Notes under the pieces: model-generated
The model's database searches: none
Told to the model about the DNA's origin: nothing
Seen by the model: the letters and a program-made list of their open reading frames with translations, nothing else
Program-made: the position numbers and the translations under genes
Shown: piece after piece, positions 11,144 through 23,500 of the stretch
Numbering within the stretch: position 1 is the stretch's first letter
How the letters are laid out: each line of letters begins with the position of its first letter
DNA from: Punica granatum
Taxonomy: Eukaryota > Streptophyta > Magnoliopsida > Myrtales > Lythraceae
NCBI RefSeq assembly: GCF_007655135.1
Contig: NC_045132.1
Coordinates: 28,263,255-28,327,254 of the forward strand
Direction: 5' to 3'
Length of the DNA: 64,000 nucleotides

Positions 11144-12915
11144 CAAGAAAGGACAATTTTGTTACAATTCCAATTTAAAAATTGAAACAAAAATTCATTC
11201 CTAGTAGGGATGAGTGAAAAAAAAATTAACTTTTACAGGAACTGATAAGAAAATTTAAGTGCAAACTCCACTTTAGTTTTCTTCTCAATTCAACAACACA
11301 ATCATTATTTTTTATATATTTTTCTTCAATTTAATAATATATTCTTTGGCATACTTTTTCTTAACCATTATTATAATAAATTTTTTAATATTAAATTTTG
11401 CAAATTATTTATTATTTTTTTCTGAATTCGACAACACAATCAATACTTTTTTTAATATTATTCTTCTTCAATTTAATAATAAAATCTCCCAACTACTTTT
11501 GTTTTCATCCCATAAAATTAGTAGAATCATACTCTACTCTATTACCAAACGTCACCTTATATTCACTATACCAAAGAAGTTGGAAATGTCAGAGGGGGCA
11601 TTGCCCCCTCCAAACAATGTGCCTCCATCCCTGCATTCTTTCCTTCTCAAACTCCCGCACACTCGGCGTGATTATGGTAGATATGAGGTGTACTATGTTA
11701 ATTTGGTTATTAAGGGGTGATTATCCAATCATCTAGGCTTGTGTCATTGTTGGTAGTAATATGACTAACATCCTAGTCAGCAGACTAGTGGTTATGTTAG
11801 CTGAGGATCTCGTTAGCAACTCAATGTATATTATATTTGTGTTCTGATAAAATATTTATGTTAAAAAAAAATTCCTCGCACTCTCGACCGATCACTATGT
11901 AGTATTCAATTTTGCCCCTTTTCTTTTCCTTTTTTCCTTTGGCGATCCCAAATTGAACTAGTTATATAAGAAGTGAAAGCAGGTCCCATTTTGGGACCTG
12001 CTAGCGAGTGGGGAGTCTTCCCCCACTCGTAACTTTTTTATTTCATTTTTAAACTTCATTTTTCTATTTTCATATAAGTGTTTATAAATCCAATATTGTT
12101 AAGATTATATATAAAAAAAATTTAAAAAGAAAAATTCTAATCACCGCAAGATGATTTTTTATCTTCAAAATTGTCACGATTCAAATGGTATTACATCATG
12201 TCTTATGTTAACATATAAATAAAACTAACGAATCCAAAAATTCTATAAAAGATCTGTGAGAAAAAATAAAAAGTTGAAGAACTCACCATCAAAAGTCTAA
12301 TTATAAACGTACCACAATAAACTCGTGTGCATGCATGCAAAAAATTGAAAAACTCTAGCAATAACAATATTTTTCAGAGGCGGACATGTCACAATTTATG
12401 TGTGGTGTCTCCGCTATTTATAACGTATCATATAAAATATAATATAATCATACATATATCTATAAAAAGTATGATCTTATTTTTTTAAGTAAATATATAA
12501 CACATTATATCTATGAAAATATGATTTAATTTATTTTTGGAAAGGCAAACTACATGATTTGTATTATCTAGATTTTCTCATAAAATATTTATAATTTAGA
12601 AAAATTAAAACAATTGATCGGTCCCATAAATCTATATCTATATGTTTTAAAAATTTTAAAAAAATTGTTTTTAAAAAAGTTTAAAAACCCAAAGAAATAA
12701 TGAACTATCTCACATGTCAATATTTATATCTTTTAAAAAATTTAAAAATATTTATAGAAAGCTAAAAGATAGAGAAAATAAAGAACGATTTCACAAATCT
12801 ATATTTATAAATTTAAAAATTAAAAATTTGTTTAAAAAACCGAAAAAAATTCATTTTAAAAAGGAGCATTTTAAGGTTATCTAGTCGGGCCCGCACTATG
12901 CTCTTGCTTTCATAT
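11144..12915. other. AT-rich spacer
   Basis: No gene is supported. Short plus-strand ORFs near 11346-11736 are A/T-biased and have no recognisable family. About 12255-12440 is an inverted copy of the dispersed repeat seen at 3073-3245 and 7262-7462. The rest is low-complexity. Confidence 0.5.
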
Positions 12916-13093
12916 ATAATTTTGAAAAAGTTACATCACTACTGTTTCTGTAATATAGCAATGATATATGAATTAATCAAAATTCCTTAAGGATATATAT
13001 AATAATTATATCCAATCCTTAAGGAATTTTGATTAATTCATATATCATTGCTATATTACAGAAACAGTAGTGATGTAGCTTTTTCAAAATTAT
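12916..13093. repeat. Near-perfect foldback element (178 bp)
   Basis: Two arms of about 75-80 bp are almost exact reverse complements. The left arm starts ATAATTTTGAAAAAGTTACA. The right arm ends with the complement, and the two meet around CCTTAAGG motifs near 12990 and 13016. The RNA from either strand would form one long hairpin. A diverged relative of one arm occurs at about 31170-31310. This fits a foldback MITE. No target duplication is obvious. Confidence 0.85.
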
Positions 13094-13415
13094 CGTTTCT
13101 TCAATTCAATAAAAAAAAGAATTATTATGCCAAGTATTGAGCATATTTTTGTAACTATCTTAAATTTTGAGGATATATTAAAATATTTCACGTTGAAACA
13201 TATTTATGCATATTTATTAAAATTATTAAGGATTTTTATTTATAAACTATTAATTTTTATGCATTTATTAATTTAGTCCTATTTAATCCTAATTATATAT
13301 ATATATATATAATTATGCCACTTTTTCTTACATTGTGCCCAATTATATATATATATAGATAAATAAATATAGAGTAGATTTACATTTTTATTCCTATGAT
13401 ATTAGAACATTTACC

Positions 13416-13606
13416 CCTTTTTTTTTGTATGAACCTCAGTATCCAAAAGCTTAATTGGGCATCGACTAATCTAGTCAAGTCCGGTCAGCCCTATTAAGGG
13501 TTAAAACTCTCATAGCGTGAATTTTCTACATTCACAATGACTCAAACCTAAGACATTGCTTAAACGAAACAAGTACCGAACCGCTTGAACTAACCCACAT
13601 TGATAT
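13416..13606 (-). mobile_element. tRNA-derived SINE copy
   Basis: This is a 191-bp minus-strand SINE flanked by the direct repeat AACATTTACC (13406-13415 and 13607-13616). On the minus strand the tRNA-like head has an A-box-like TTAGTTCAAGCGG and a B-box-like GGTTTGAGTC. The body matches the other copies, and the tail is the plus-strand T run at 13419-13428. Confidence 0.82.
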
Positions 13607-13719
13607 AACATTTACCTTTATGATCCTATTACTTATCATGTAGTCAAGATTAAATAATGTATATATATATATATATGGATATATTAGTAGGACCCCTCAT
13701 GCATTGCATGTGAATATAT

Positions 13720-13840
13720 TTTTACAGTATGAATCATGATATCCAGAAGCTTATTAGACTCTAACTAATCCAGTTCGAGCCATATCGACTCACTAAAGGA
13801 TAAAGCTCTCATAACCTTGATATTCTCCGTTCATTTTTTG
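13720..13840 (-). mobile_element. Truncated SINE fragment
   Basis: This fragment shares the body block with the SINE at 13416 (ATCCAGAAGCTTATTAGACT-like, then CTAATCCAGTTCGAGCC). It lacks the tRNA-like head, so it is a 5'-truncated copy. Boundaries are approximate. Confidence 0.6.
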
Positions 13841-14063
13841 GATTATTGACAACTCGGACTCCATATAACATGATAGAACTTTCTCTTCCTCTTGGTCAAG
13901 CTACCAAGGATATTTTTGTCCACTTCATCATGGGATTATCAACGGTTTCAGACTCCGCATAGCAAAAACACTCTTCTCTTCTTCATGTACGATCCCGAGA
14001 CATGAATCTATATTTAGTTCTGCTTTATAGGAGAAAGAAGGTATAACACAGTGACGCATGCCC

Positions 14064-14457
14064 TGTCACGCCTCGCGAATTTCACATCGGTTGTACAAGG
14101 GGGAGATCTGGAATTTATATATAAGATCCAATGACCTCAATAACAATTAGCTCTTTTGAGTGAATGGGCCCAGCGATGACGTTACATATGGTATCGGAGT
14201 TAACATTGGCCCACAACCATGCGGGATCGCAGGTAGGCGTTCTAGGGGCTACCCACGAGCTCGAATCCGTGGGAATTATGTTCAAACCTCGGCCCAAGAG
14301 CCCAACGAGGATGCTAGGGCTAAACGGTGAGAGTTTGTCATGCCCCGCGAATCATGTATAGGTTGTGCAAGGGGGAGATCTATGATTTATATGTAAGACT
14401 CTATGACCTCACTAGCAGCTAGATTTTTTGAGTGACGGGCCTAACGAGAACGTTACA
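14064..14457 (+). mobile_element. TRIM (miniature LTR retroelement) A: LTR-PBS-internal-LTR
   Basis: Two direct repeats of about 122 bp begin TGTCA and end GTTACA: LTR1 at 14064-14186 and LTR2 at 14336-14457. LTR1 is followed by TGGTATCGGAG at 14189, close to the initiator-Met tRNA primer binding site TGGTATCAGAGC. A purine-rich GGTGAGAG precedes LTR2. The 149-bp interior has no ORF. This is the standard layout of a terminal-repeat retrotransposon in miniature. The 5 bases before LTR1 (TGCCC) and after LTR2 (TGAAA) do not match, so no target duplication closes here. Instead, U6-like sequence begins within 7 bases of the LTR2 end. Confidence 0.82.
14079..14123 (+). promoter_or_regulatory. USE-like plus TATA module in TRIM A LTR1
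   Basis: ATTTCACATCG (14079-14089) matches the plant snRNA upstream sequence element RTCCCACATCG at 9 of 11 bases. Exactly 24 bases later lies TTTATATATA (14114-14123). Plant U6 genes have the same element, spacing and TATA form, and that 24-bp spacing selects RNA polymerase III. LTR2 keeps the TATA but has a decayed USE. Whether it is active is not known. Confidence 0.6.
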
Positions 14458-14463
14458 TGAAAT

Positions 14464-14542
14464 ATCCGATAAAATTGGAACGATACAAAGAAGATTAGCG
14501 TGGCCCCCAAGCAAGGATGACACTTCACAAATCGAGAAATGG
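14464..14542 (+). pseudogene. U6 snRNA-like pseudogene segment
   Basis: About 79 bases match plant U6 snRNA from ATCCGATAAAATTGGAACG through TAAATCGAGAAATGG. The 5' stem-loop (about 17 bases) and the last bases before the terminator are missing. Differences include a change in the catalytic ACAGAGA box (here ACAAAGA), altered bases in the internal stem-loop region, and one inserted base after GATGACAC, so it should not be functional. It starts just after TRIM A LTR2 and passes directly into TGGTATCAGAGC, a retroelement primer binding site. Confidence 0.85.
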
Positions 14543-14890
14543 TATCAGAGCAATGCACCAGCCAAAAGCGTGGGAACAAAGTGCTATATGGACAAAATGC
14601 TATGCGGACAAAGTGCTACACTCGATAAGACTATGGTGGGAGCCACCTCTTGAAATGCGGAAGCCACCTCTTAAACCGTAAGAGTCACCTCTTGAACTAC
14701 TGAGCCACCTCTAGAATCCTACCTGCCTAGTGAAGTGTCCTGAATCTAGATATTATTTGTTGGCCTTGGATTTTGAACAGAATTTTTCTTTACGTCATCT
14801 CATGATTTTTGTTTGTCATAGAAGAATATATATATTTGGAGGGTCGATTTTACGAATTCAATTTCGAGGACGAAATTCTGGTGGAGAGAT
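14540..14890 (+). mobile_element. Retroelement remnant: primer binding site and 3' internal end
   Basis: It begins with TGGTATCAGAGC (14540-14551), a canonical primer binding site. It continues with a short repetitive stretch (GAGCCACCTCTTGAA-type units, about 14640-14715). It ends with ATTTCGAGGACGAAATTCTGG and a purine-rich tract, the usual sequence just before the 3' LTR of plant Ty3/gypsy Del/Tekay elements. The pol gene is absent, so this is an internally deleted remnant. Confidence 0.65.
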
Positions 14891-16008
14891 TGTAATACCC
14901 CGGTTTTTTCTATTATGGCAATATTTTTCACGTATATATTTATCTCTACGTTATTTTGTTAAGCCAATGTATTTAGAGTATATTTTAAATTTTTGAAATA
15001 TTTATCGTGTTTTTCATTTGGAGCTATTAAGGTAACGTTGACTATTAAAATTTATTTTTCATTAATTAAGGTTATTATTACTTATTTGATTTAAGTGCAA
15101 TTATGGACATTTCCTTCTGCATTAACTTTCTTTACCGTTTTGTCTTATGTCCGGTCAACTTACCGTATTGACTCTTAAATACCTTTTATATATATTATTT
15201 TGTCTTTTATGCACAATAACACTGGATCAAACAATCGAGAGTGTCTTTGGTTAGATAGACACAGAGAGAGATGGTGAGAACCGCACCGAGAGAGGTGGTG
15301 AGTGGTGACGATCGATTTTCTTAGCGAATGAGGTCGAGGTCTTTTTTTTATTACAGGCAAGTGATCGTGGCTCTTATTAGTGTTTTCGAAATGAAAATAT
15401 TTTGTAAAAAAAATGGTTTTCGAAATCTATATTGGTTTATTGTTTGCTAAGACTCTAGATCATGTGTGGATATTATTGATTTTGTGTATATGATACGATA
15501 GGAACAATTGTGAAATTTGTTTGTGTACGATACATTTGGCTATGATCTGTGTTCCACCGGTGGAGATATACGATGGATTAAATGATTAATATTTATGGAC
15601 CTTCTGACTGACTAAGGTGGACGTAGCCATCTGTATGTTTGTTTATGAATTTTGACTTTATGTACCACAATCAAATATACGCTAGATTATGAGATAAGTA
15701 ATATTACATGCATGATCTAACTAATATTAGTTATGGTCACTTGTTAAGTTCTCCCAGAACTTACCCCTTAATTTCCTTTCAGATGTGTTTACAGGTCTTA
15801 AAGTTGTTAAGAGTGCACAGTGGAAGCAAAAAAATGGATTTTTAGGATTTTATTTGTTAATTTTATTTAGAGATTATTTATAGAATAATAATGTATTATT
15901 ACATATTCGTAAACTTTATGTATTTATGGATAGGTATGAAAACCTTAAGTCTATTATAACTCATTGAAATTTTCAGATTTTTCGAAGCGCGGAAAACGAG
16001 GTGTTGCA
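14891..16008 (+). mobile_element. LTR of a Ty3/gypsy (Del/Tekay-like) retrotransposon
   Basis: The LTR starts TGTAATACCCCGG after a polypurine tract and ends GGTGTTGCA, so it has TG...CA termini and a length of about 1118 bp. The opening sequence is typical of Del/Tekay chromovirus LTRs. No second copy or coding region lies in the window. It is therefore a 3' LTR attached only to the short remnant upstream. Confidence 0.7.
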
Positions 16009-17160
16009 CGCCCTCATCTGATAACTAAAACGTTCAAGATTCGATTTTAATTATTAGCTTATCCATGTATACTTATTAATTATTTAGGATTTCTATCTCT
16101 TTATACTAAATCCATGAGTCTCCTTTATAACTAAAAGAAAAGTTATGATTTATAGAGTACCATCTTAAATTTTCCTCTTAATCGAACAACTAAGGACAGT
16201 CTCTTCGTCATTTATGCTAGAGTTATTGACAACCAATGTTTTTAAACCCAGCTCGGGCATCAAACCAGCCTCTTTGCTGGGTCGAGGGTCAACCGGTTCA
16301 ACCACCAGGTTAATTATTTTTTTCTTTTTAATAAATTATGAGGAATTATAAATAAATGAAAAGATGCAACATTCTATAATTATGTTAAACTGTAATATTC
16401 TTGAATGTATTCTGCTAATATAACCTAACAACAATTTACACTAGCATTTAACACATTAAATAATTAAAAGGTAATAATTATAATTCATTAAAATAAGATG
16501 ATGCGGCCATATCCTTTTTTTGAGAATAAGAAGATAAGAAAAGTGTTGAAGTCTCGAAGAAAAGAATGGAGATGGGTGTATGATTATGAAATGAATATGA
16601 TGTTTTCTCTTTCCTTTCGGCCTTGCCTTTTTGTTTTTTATTCTTTCAATTTGAATTTCAATTGGACAGGAAGTAAAGTATCAATCTGTGATTTTTGCCA
16701 TGTACAGATTACAAGCATATCTCAAGCAAGAGCAATATTAAGAGCCGATATCCAGAGATATTCAAGAGTTTACTTGTAAAATTTATGATTAATATGCAAA
16801 ATTACCCTAAATTTTGGAAAAAGAATCTTGTGTATGTCCTAATTTTTCGGTGCGCACCCTGATATTCGAAAGTCTAATATAGATTTCGATTAATTCAGTA
16901 GAACCGGGTTTACCACTAAGGAGTAAAGCTCTTCCAGCGTATATATCATAATTTTTATATCGAACATATCTAATACAAATATCTTCTAATTTTTCTAGCC
17001 AAAAATTGGGGAAATTTTATTTTTCTCGAAATAACCGGTTCAACCATAATAAGTGAGTCAATTGGGCCGAAAAGGTCAACTAGGTCAACCAGTTTTGGAA
17101 AACTACTATCCTCTACCACAACACAGGCACATTTAGGGAAACTACAAAAATTCCGTGACT
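16009..17160. other. AT-rich spacer with a SINE fragment
   Basis: No gene is supported. About 16843-16946 is a truncated minus-strand SINE copy (TCGGTGCGCACCCTGATATTC-type block on plus, followed by the shared body). The remainder up to the LTN1 3' end is low-complexity. Confidence 0.5.
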
Positions 17161-17501
17161 GGCTAACATATTTTATTTACAAAGCAGAAAAAGTACACAC
17201 GAGGATTCTAACAAAGCTACCAACCCAGATACCACAAAGAACCAAAGTCCTCAGCTGCTTGAGGTGCAATTCTTCTCAGGTAAGTGGGACCTAATGAGAG
17301 CATTTGATTTCCAACATCTGAGGAGGTATTGTATCGTAGGTGACAAATGCAGCTTGCAATTGCTCGCGTATCATGATGATGATAACTGAATAGGCCACCA
17401 GCGGCTTCATACTCATGGTTCTGATATCTTGAAGCTCCCAACAACTAGTGAAAGCTTGATCAGCAATACCCTCCAAGGTCACATACAGAACCTCTTCCAC
17501 T

Positions 17502-20500
17502 TCAAAATAAGGACTGGCACAAGGGGCAATTTCTCTTGTTTGAAGTCGAGAACCACTTATTCAGGCAAGCAGAGTGATACTTGTGCTTGCACGTTTTGCA
17601 CGCAACACGAGGAAGGCTGTGGTTCGCCGTGTGTATCACACTGTAACAGATAGGGCATTCCTCCACACCTTCAAATTCCTTGTCAAAGTTGCATTTCCAT
17701 ATTCGTATAGCTTCGGCTATAGCTCCATTCTGCACGAAACAGGAAAAAAAAATTAAAAAAAAAAGAGTAGAAAATGGTTATCCTGATATGTCCATTAAAT
17801 CAGTATCATTCGAGACAGCATTGCCCACATTTATGCGGTGAGTGCAACAACAGAAGTTTTTTATAGCGTCAAACTCAAACAGATAAATCGCTTAGTCTGT
17901 TAAGGGTTTTCTGAAACATCCAGGGCAGCCATAGGTATACCACCAATTCACCATCACAAAGATAGAAAGAGAAGTCACCTGATTGCTGAGGAACAACATC
18001 ATAGACATCAACCACTTCCTCTGCTTTAGCTCACTAATTCCAAGGCTCCTTGTACAATCAACATCTACGGCCCTTAGAGGGTAAGATGCAGGAAGACGAA
18101 TAACCAGATCAACTCCGGTCTCGTCCTTCGTATAGGTTGCAACCACTTCATTTGCTGCTTTGCTAACACTGACTGAAAAATTTTCATCAACAAAGCTAGC
18201 TTTCTTAATCTGCAGCGAGAATTGAGACATCTAGGTTACCTCATATTCATCTGTTCAAGGACATTATTTAAACCACACAGCCCCTTCAAGTGTACATCGG
18301 ATGAACCAATCACACTTCCTATCTATGCTGGTGCATAACATCAAAATTAAAGGGGATGTGATGGTGTATCAGTTCTGAGTTCACAGTCGAAGCTTCCAAA
18401 CAACCATCAGCTCCCCAGAATTGCATCATGTGCTCAATCAGTGTTCCATCTTAATAATTAATTATTTATTATAAAATTACTATAAAAGATAATTAATATT
18501 CGTGCATTTGCCTGCGCATAGTTTATATTATAGCTTCACCAAATTAACATTTCTCATAGCCTAAGAGGGGGTATCATTGTCAGGAATACACACCTGGGAT
18601 AATTCATTTGCAATCAGAGGAGGACTGCACCATGTTCTTGTAAAGGATTCAACAGCAGATGATGTAGACCGATCACGCAAATTACTGAACCACCCTCGGA
18701 CATATGCCGGAAGAAGACGAACCATCATGCCAAATATTGCTCCAGCAAGCAAAGTCATCTTTTGTTGTTGAACTGGCCAGAATGATTCAACTATAGACAG
18801 CACTGAACCTGTTAGTATAGCTTCATTTGCCACATTTGCAGCCTCACATACCCCAGCAGGGAGCTCTTTTTCTCTCTTTCTCAGATTAGGTACTGTATCG
18901 AACTCCAAAAAGAGGTGCTGGAAAAGGCAATCTAAAATAACCGTATTAGCAGAGTTCTGAATATGCTGAACCAATCTCTCTCTTTTAGGTGAGGACAGCG
19001 GTAAGGACCATAGATGCGACAGTAATATACACCAAGACAGAAGTATGTGCACCTGGACAACCAAAATTGCATCATTCGATCTTCTTTGTCCATTTCAAGA
19101 AAACAAGAGAAACCTAATGGCTACATCTACAAACCTATGAAATGTAGACAATATATAACCAACCATTCATGGGTCAAATAATAAATTACCCTTTCTGGTG
19201 CCAGCAAATCCATTTCAAGAATCTCATATGGTGACTTCTCAATCATGCAAGATATTTCTTTCCTCAGATGCACATTTTGCTCTGACAAAAGATCGACATT
19301 GCCCGAGTCCTTGTCACACTCCATATTAGAAGTGACATATTCTCCAATAGCCACGGAAGCAACAGGTTCAGTAGAAAGAATAACATAACCTGCAAACTGC
19401 ATAGCAGGTACAGGAGTGGAGGAAAACAGAATGGCATAAAGAGAACTGATAGAACCCCTGCCCAGTGCCCAGAAATCTACTGATTTCACTGCTCTGTCTC
19501 TACACTGTGGCGAAGACCCAGTGGCACCCCAAGCCACCAAGTTCCAGAAGAAGAGATTGTGAAGGCGGGACGATGCCACTATGGAAGCACCCTCAGAAGA
19601 ATAGGAATGAGCAATAGCCTCGGCAAGACCAGTGCAGAAGAATAAGCGAAGGATGGCCTCTAGAATCCTATCCTTAATGGTATCCCATCTTTCTGCAGCT
19701 AGGGAAGACAGATTATTCACATCTTTCACCTCCTGGAGTCTAGAGAAAGAGATGAATGCTAGAATAGCATTTCTGGCTATGTTTACATGGAACTGGTCCT
19801 TGATGAAGACTATGTTCTCTATCTTACTAACAACATTATCTAAGTAGTCACCAGTGGATAGGTTACTTATAAGATCATTGACATTTTCGGCGACATCCTC
19901 CATCATCACAACAGCCAATTGGATCCAAAGCTTCACCTGGGATAGTACAAAATCCCAATCTTCTTCAGCAAAATCGTCCCCACAATAACAGGACGAAATC
20001 GCTACTAGCCTTGACAACAGCATCTGAGACGATTCCAGGTGATCACAAGCAGTTAGCACGCCAATGCCTAGCCTCTGCTTCCGGAATAAATCAAGTAAAA
20101 GAGTTCTCTCCTTGATGCTGATCATCCACTCTGGCTTTGGTGCTTTTAATCTGTCGGATACATTCATTGGATAACAAGATATGACCAACAGCAACCATTC
20201 CTCCATATCTGCAAGAATGGCAAAGTGCATGTTAGATCAAAGCACATGACCCAGGGTCTTAAAAGGTTGTACACTAACATGTAGGGCATCAATTCAAGTA
20301 GCAGATGCCACAAGCGGGAAATAATGCTCCTCGTCACAGTGATTTATTTCAGATGTTAGAATAAGCAAATTAGTACATTAGCATGGACATGCATATTTGG
20401 GGGGAAAAAATTTAGCAATCATATGGCAGCTAAAGAAATTTTCAATCCTTCCAAGGAAAATTGCACTTGCCTTGTCCAGAGTGCCATGTGAGTAGAGGTG

Positions 20501-23500
20501 GAAATGAAAGTGCTCTTTCTAGCCAGTGAATTATAGTAATCTGCACTTTATCTTCTCCTGGAAATGGAGCTTGTAATTCCTCATTTAATTCTTTCTTGCT
20601 TTGAAAAATGGGTTGCACAAGAGCACTCACAATAGGAGGAAGAATCCTCAGGCAGTGAATGTTGACAGTTTCACCAATGAAAAGCTTTGAGACAAGCAGT
20701 TCAAACAGGATTTTAGCTTTATCACTTCCCCATATGTTATGTCTGAAAAATGTTGCAAGTAAAGATATAAGAGCCCTCAAGAAAGGTTCTTCAGTATGTT
20801 CCAGCCCTTCAAGAGGGGCAATCCAGGCATCGGAGAAATTATGTGCTTCAGTTTTTTCTTGGACCAAAGCAGCGTCCAGTAAAATATCAAGAATGGAATC
20901 CAACAAACCATCTTCTTGTAAAGGATTTGCATCATTCTTGGCATACAAACTGAGCATTGGTAGGAAAGAAGTGACAGCACTGCCTCCCGGCCACTCCCAT
21001 GTACATAATATTTCAGCAGCAAGCCATGCACGAGAAGTGAAGTTCACTGTTCTGCCAGAAGTACAGTGTGGATCTAAAATAGAACCGCCTATAACTCTAC
21101 CAATCCCCCTTTTCTGGATAAGCTTGTCAACAAGAGAGACAAACCTATTGCTTTCGGATACCTGTTCATCGAAGATCATTATCAGTTTTCTTATCCAAGA
21201 AACAGAAGGCCAGCAAAAGAGTCTTATATAAGGTGGATCTGTCACAACTACATATAGAGAACCTCATCACATGAAAGTTCATACACAACATTCATCTCAT
21301 GCCAAAGCACCACCCAATCCTGGTTGTATAGGGAAATGGACCGGCCACCATACTATTTTAATGTTTGTTTATAAGTCAGTTGCACTCACTGTTATTGCAC
21401 CGTTCTGTTAATGCTCACCCTTGCACTTTGACCTCGAATCTTCAGTTTGATTTCCAGTCAAGAACACATACAATCCTTTGTTTGGTAAGGTCCAAAGGGA
21501 GGGAAGAAAATAGAGATCATGACAGATAGCTGGCAGTGTTCAAGCTCCTCGCAGATCAATGATGCAGTCAAAACAATAAGGGAATATGAAAGAGACTGCA
21601 CCGAGGTAGTTTTCAAATATCATGTGCAAACTTTTGTCATACTTCAGATCTTAATAGGAAAATGTTACCGCTTAGAAAGAAAGAGGAATAAAAATAAGAA
21701 AAAGAAAAATGCACTCACATTTCTATGGAGGAAAGTCTTTTCACTTTTTTGGTAGGCTAATCCTATAAAGACATCCTCTGAGCACCACAAAGGCCATCCA
21801 TCTCCCTGGTGCAGAAGCTGTTCTAATAGATGTTGTTCCTCATCTTCATCCTGACAAAAACAATCAACAATTGCAAGCATCCATGTGCAGCACAAGGCTG
21901 TAAGTTTGTCAGGATCTAATTTCTGTTCCCTGAAAATGGTACACCTGATAGACTGGGCCAATATAATCCTCACATTCTTGCGAGAGTGAACACCAAGATT
22001 TTGACAAAAAATTTTGTTTATCTTAGAACATAACGACTGCACAGTTTTGCTACTATCAAATCTGGCCTTCATGTTGTCCAGTTCATAACTGAGTGCTTCA
22101 TCCAATAAACCTTCTATGCTGCACTCCCAACTGATAATGAAAACTGCTGCTAAAATATGTGTTGGTAGTTCACTTTCCTCATCAAGCTTTGTCAAGGCAT
22201 ACAAGCTACCAGAGAGAACGTCAAGAGCAAATTTTGCCATCTCAATCCTGTTGCCAAAGCTTTCATCCTTCGGCTCTACATTTGTTTCTCTGATCCTCAG
22301 CAAACAGCCAGCTTCTTTTACCCATGTCAGTGGTGAAACAAGAATAAAATCAATCAGTTTCTCCAAGATATTGTTGTATATTAGGACAAATGCATCTCCA
22401 GACACCAGCACAATTTGATCATTTTCAGTTGCACCACCTAGAGCCGAACTGCAATAAAGAATAAGACACAAATCAGGGCGAGAAATAACGGATACACCAA
22501 GCATATGTATCAATTATACAGTGCAGTAGTAGGAATTATAGTCTCACACACAACATGAATGGAAAAAGGTGATCCCTGAAAGTCGACATCTAAATCAAGC
22601 GATGGCTCTTGTGAAAAACAATGCTTTTTTATGCCTAATAAGTAAGTAGAAAAACATGGAAATGGAACTTTTGGGCTGATATGTAAATAAAGGAATTAAT
22701 GGTCCAAATCAGGGAGGTATTGCCAAATGAAAGGGACTGTCCACTAAGAAACTATTCAACTGTTGGAATGCGAAACCTCATAGCTTACTAAAACTGAGAA
22801 AAGGAAAGAAGGATAAGAAGATAGCAGTGATGATAACAGGTGCTGCAGGAACGGAGGTTCCCATAGAATACAAGTTTGCTAACATTATTCCTCCACAAGA
22901 AAAGAAATATTCAAAGAAGAAGTAAACAAGAGATTGTACAGCATAGAGGATATGCCAGGATTCAGTTCCAGCAAACACACCACAAAAATTCTGCTGCTGA
23001 CTTCTGAAAGGGAGGAAGGGAAGAGATCACAGCAACAGCAGCCGAATCTAGAAGCTTGTTATGCCAGCAATTTGCATTAGAATGTTGGGAGTAATCACAC
23101 CTTTTCCTTTTACACCTTGTAATTTCACCTCGTACTTTGTGTAAGAGGATTGATAGTACAGCCACACAATCAGGGTGCAGCAAATCAAGACCAACTCCAG
23201 TGGTTTCCAGTTTAACTGCATATGACACAACAGTACTCCATTGCTCAGGAAAACATTCATCGTCAAGCAGTGTAAGAAGAAAATCTATCCGAGCAGCAGT
23301 GCCGCTATCACTTCTTCCAAAACACCAAGGCACAAATCTTTCGTTGAATATATGCATAAATTGTTTTGACTCTAGCGCCTTATCCTGCTCATCAGAGCAG
23401 AAAGTCCTTCTGTGGCCATGCAATAATGCGTGGACTATCTGACGAGCTCCAAATACTGTAACTGCAGCTGATAGAAATCTCACTCCATTTGGTGCATCCT

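Noticed and set aside
14464..14542. Functional U6 snRNA gene
   Set aside because: The 5' stem-loop and terminator are missing and the ACAGAGA box is changed.
20659..21231. 190-codon plus-strand open frame
   Set aside because: It is fully antisense to LTN1 exon 12, which has conserved protein and correct splice phases. The plus-strand frame has no recognisable family.
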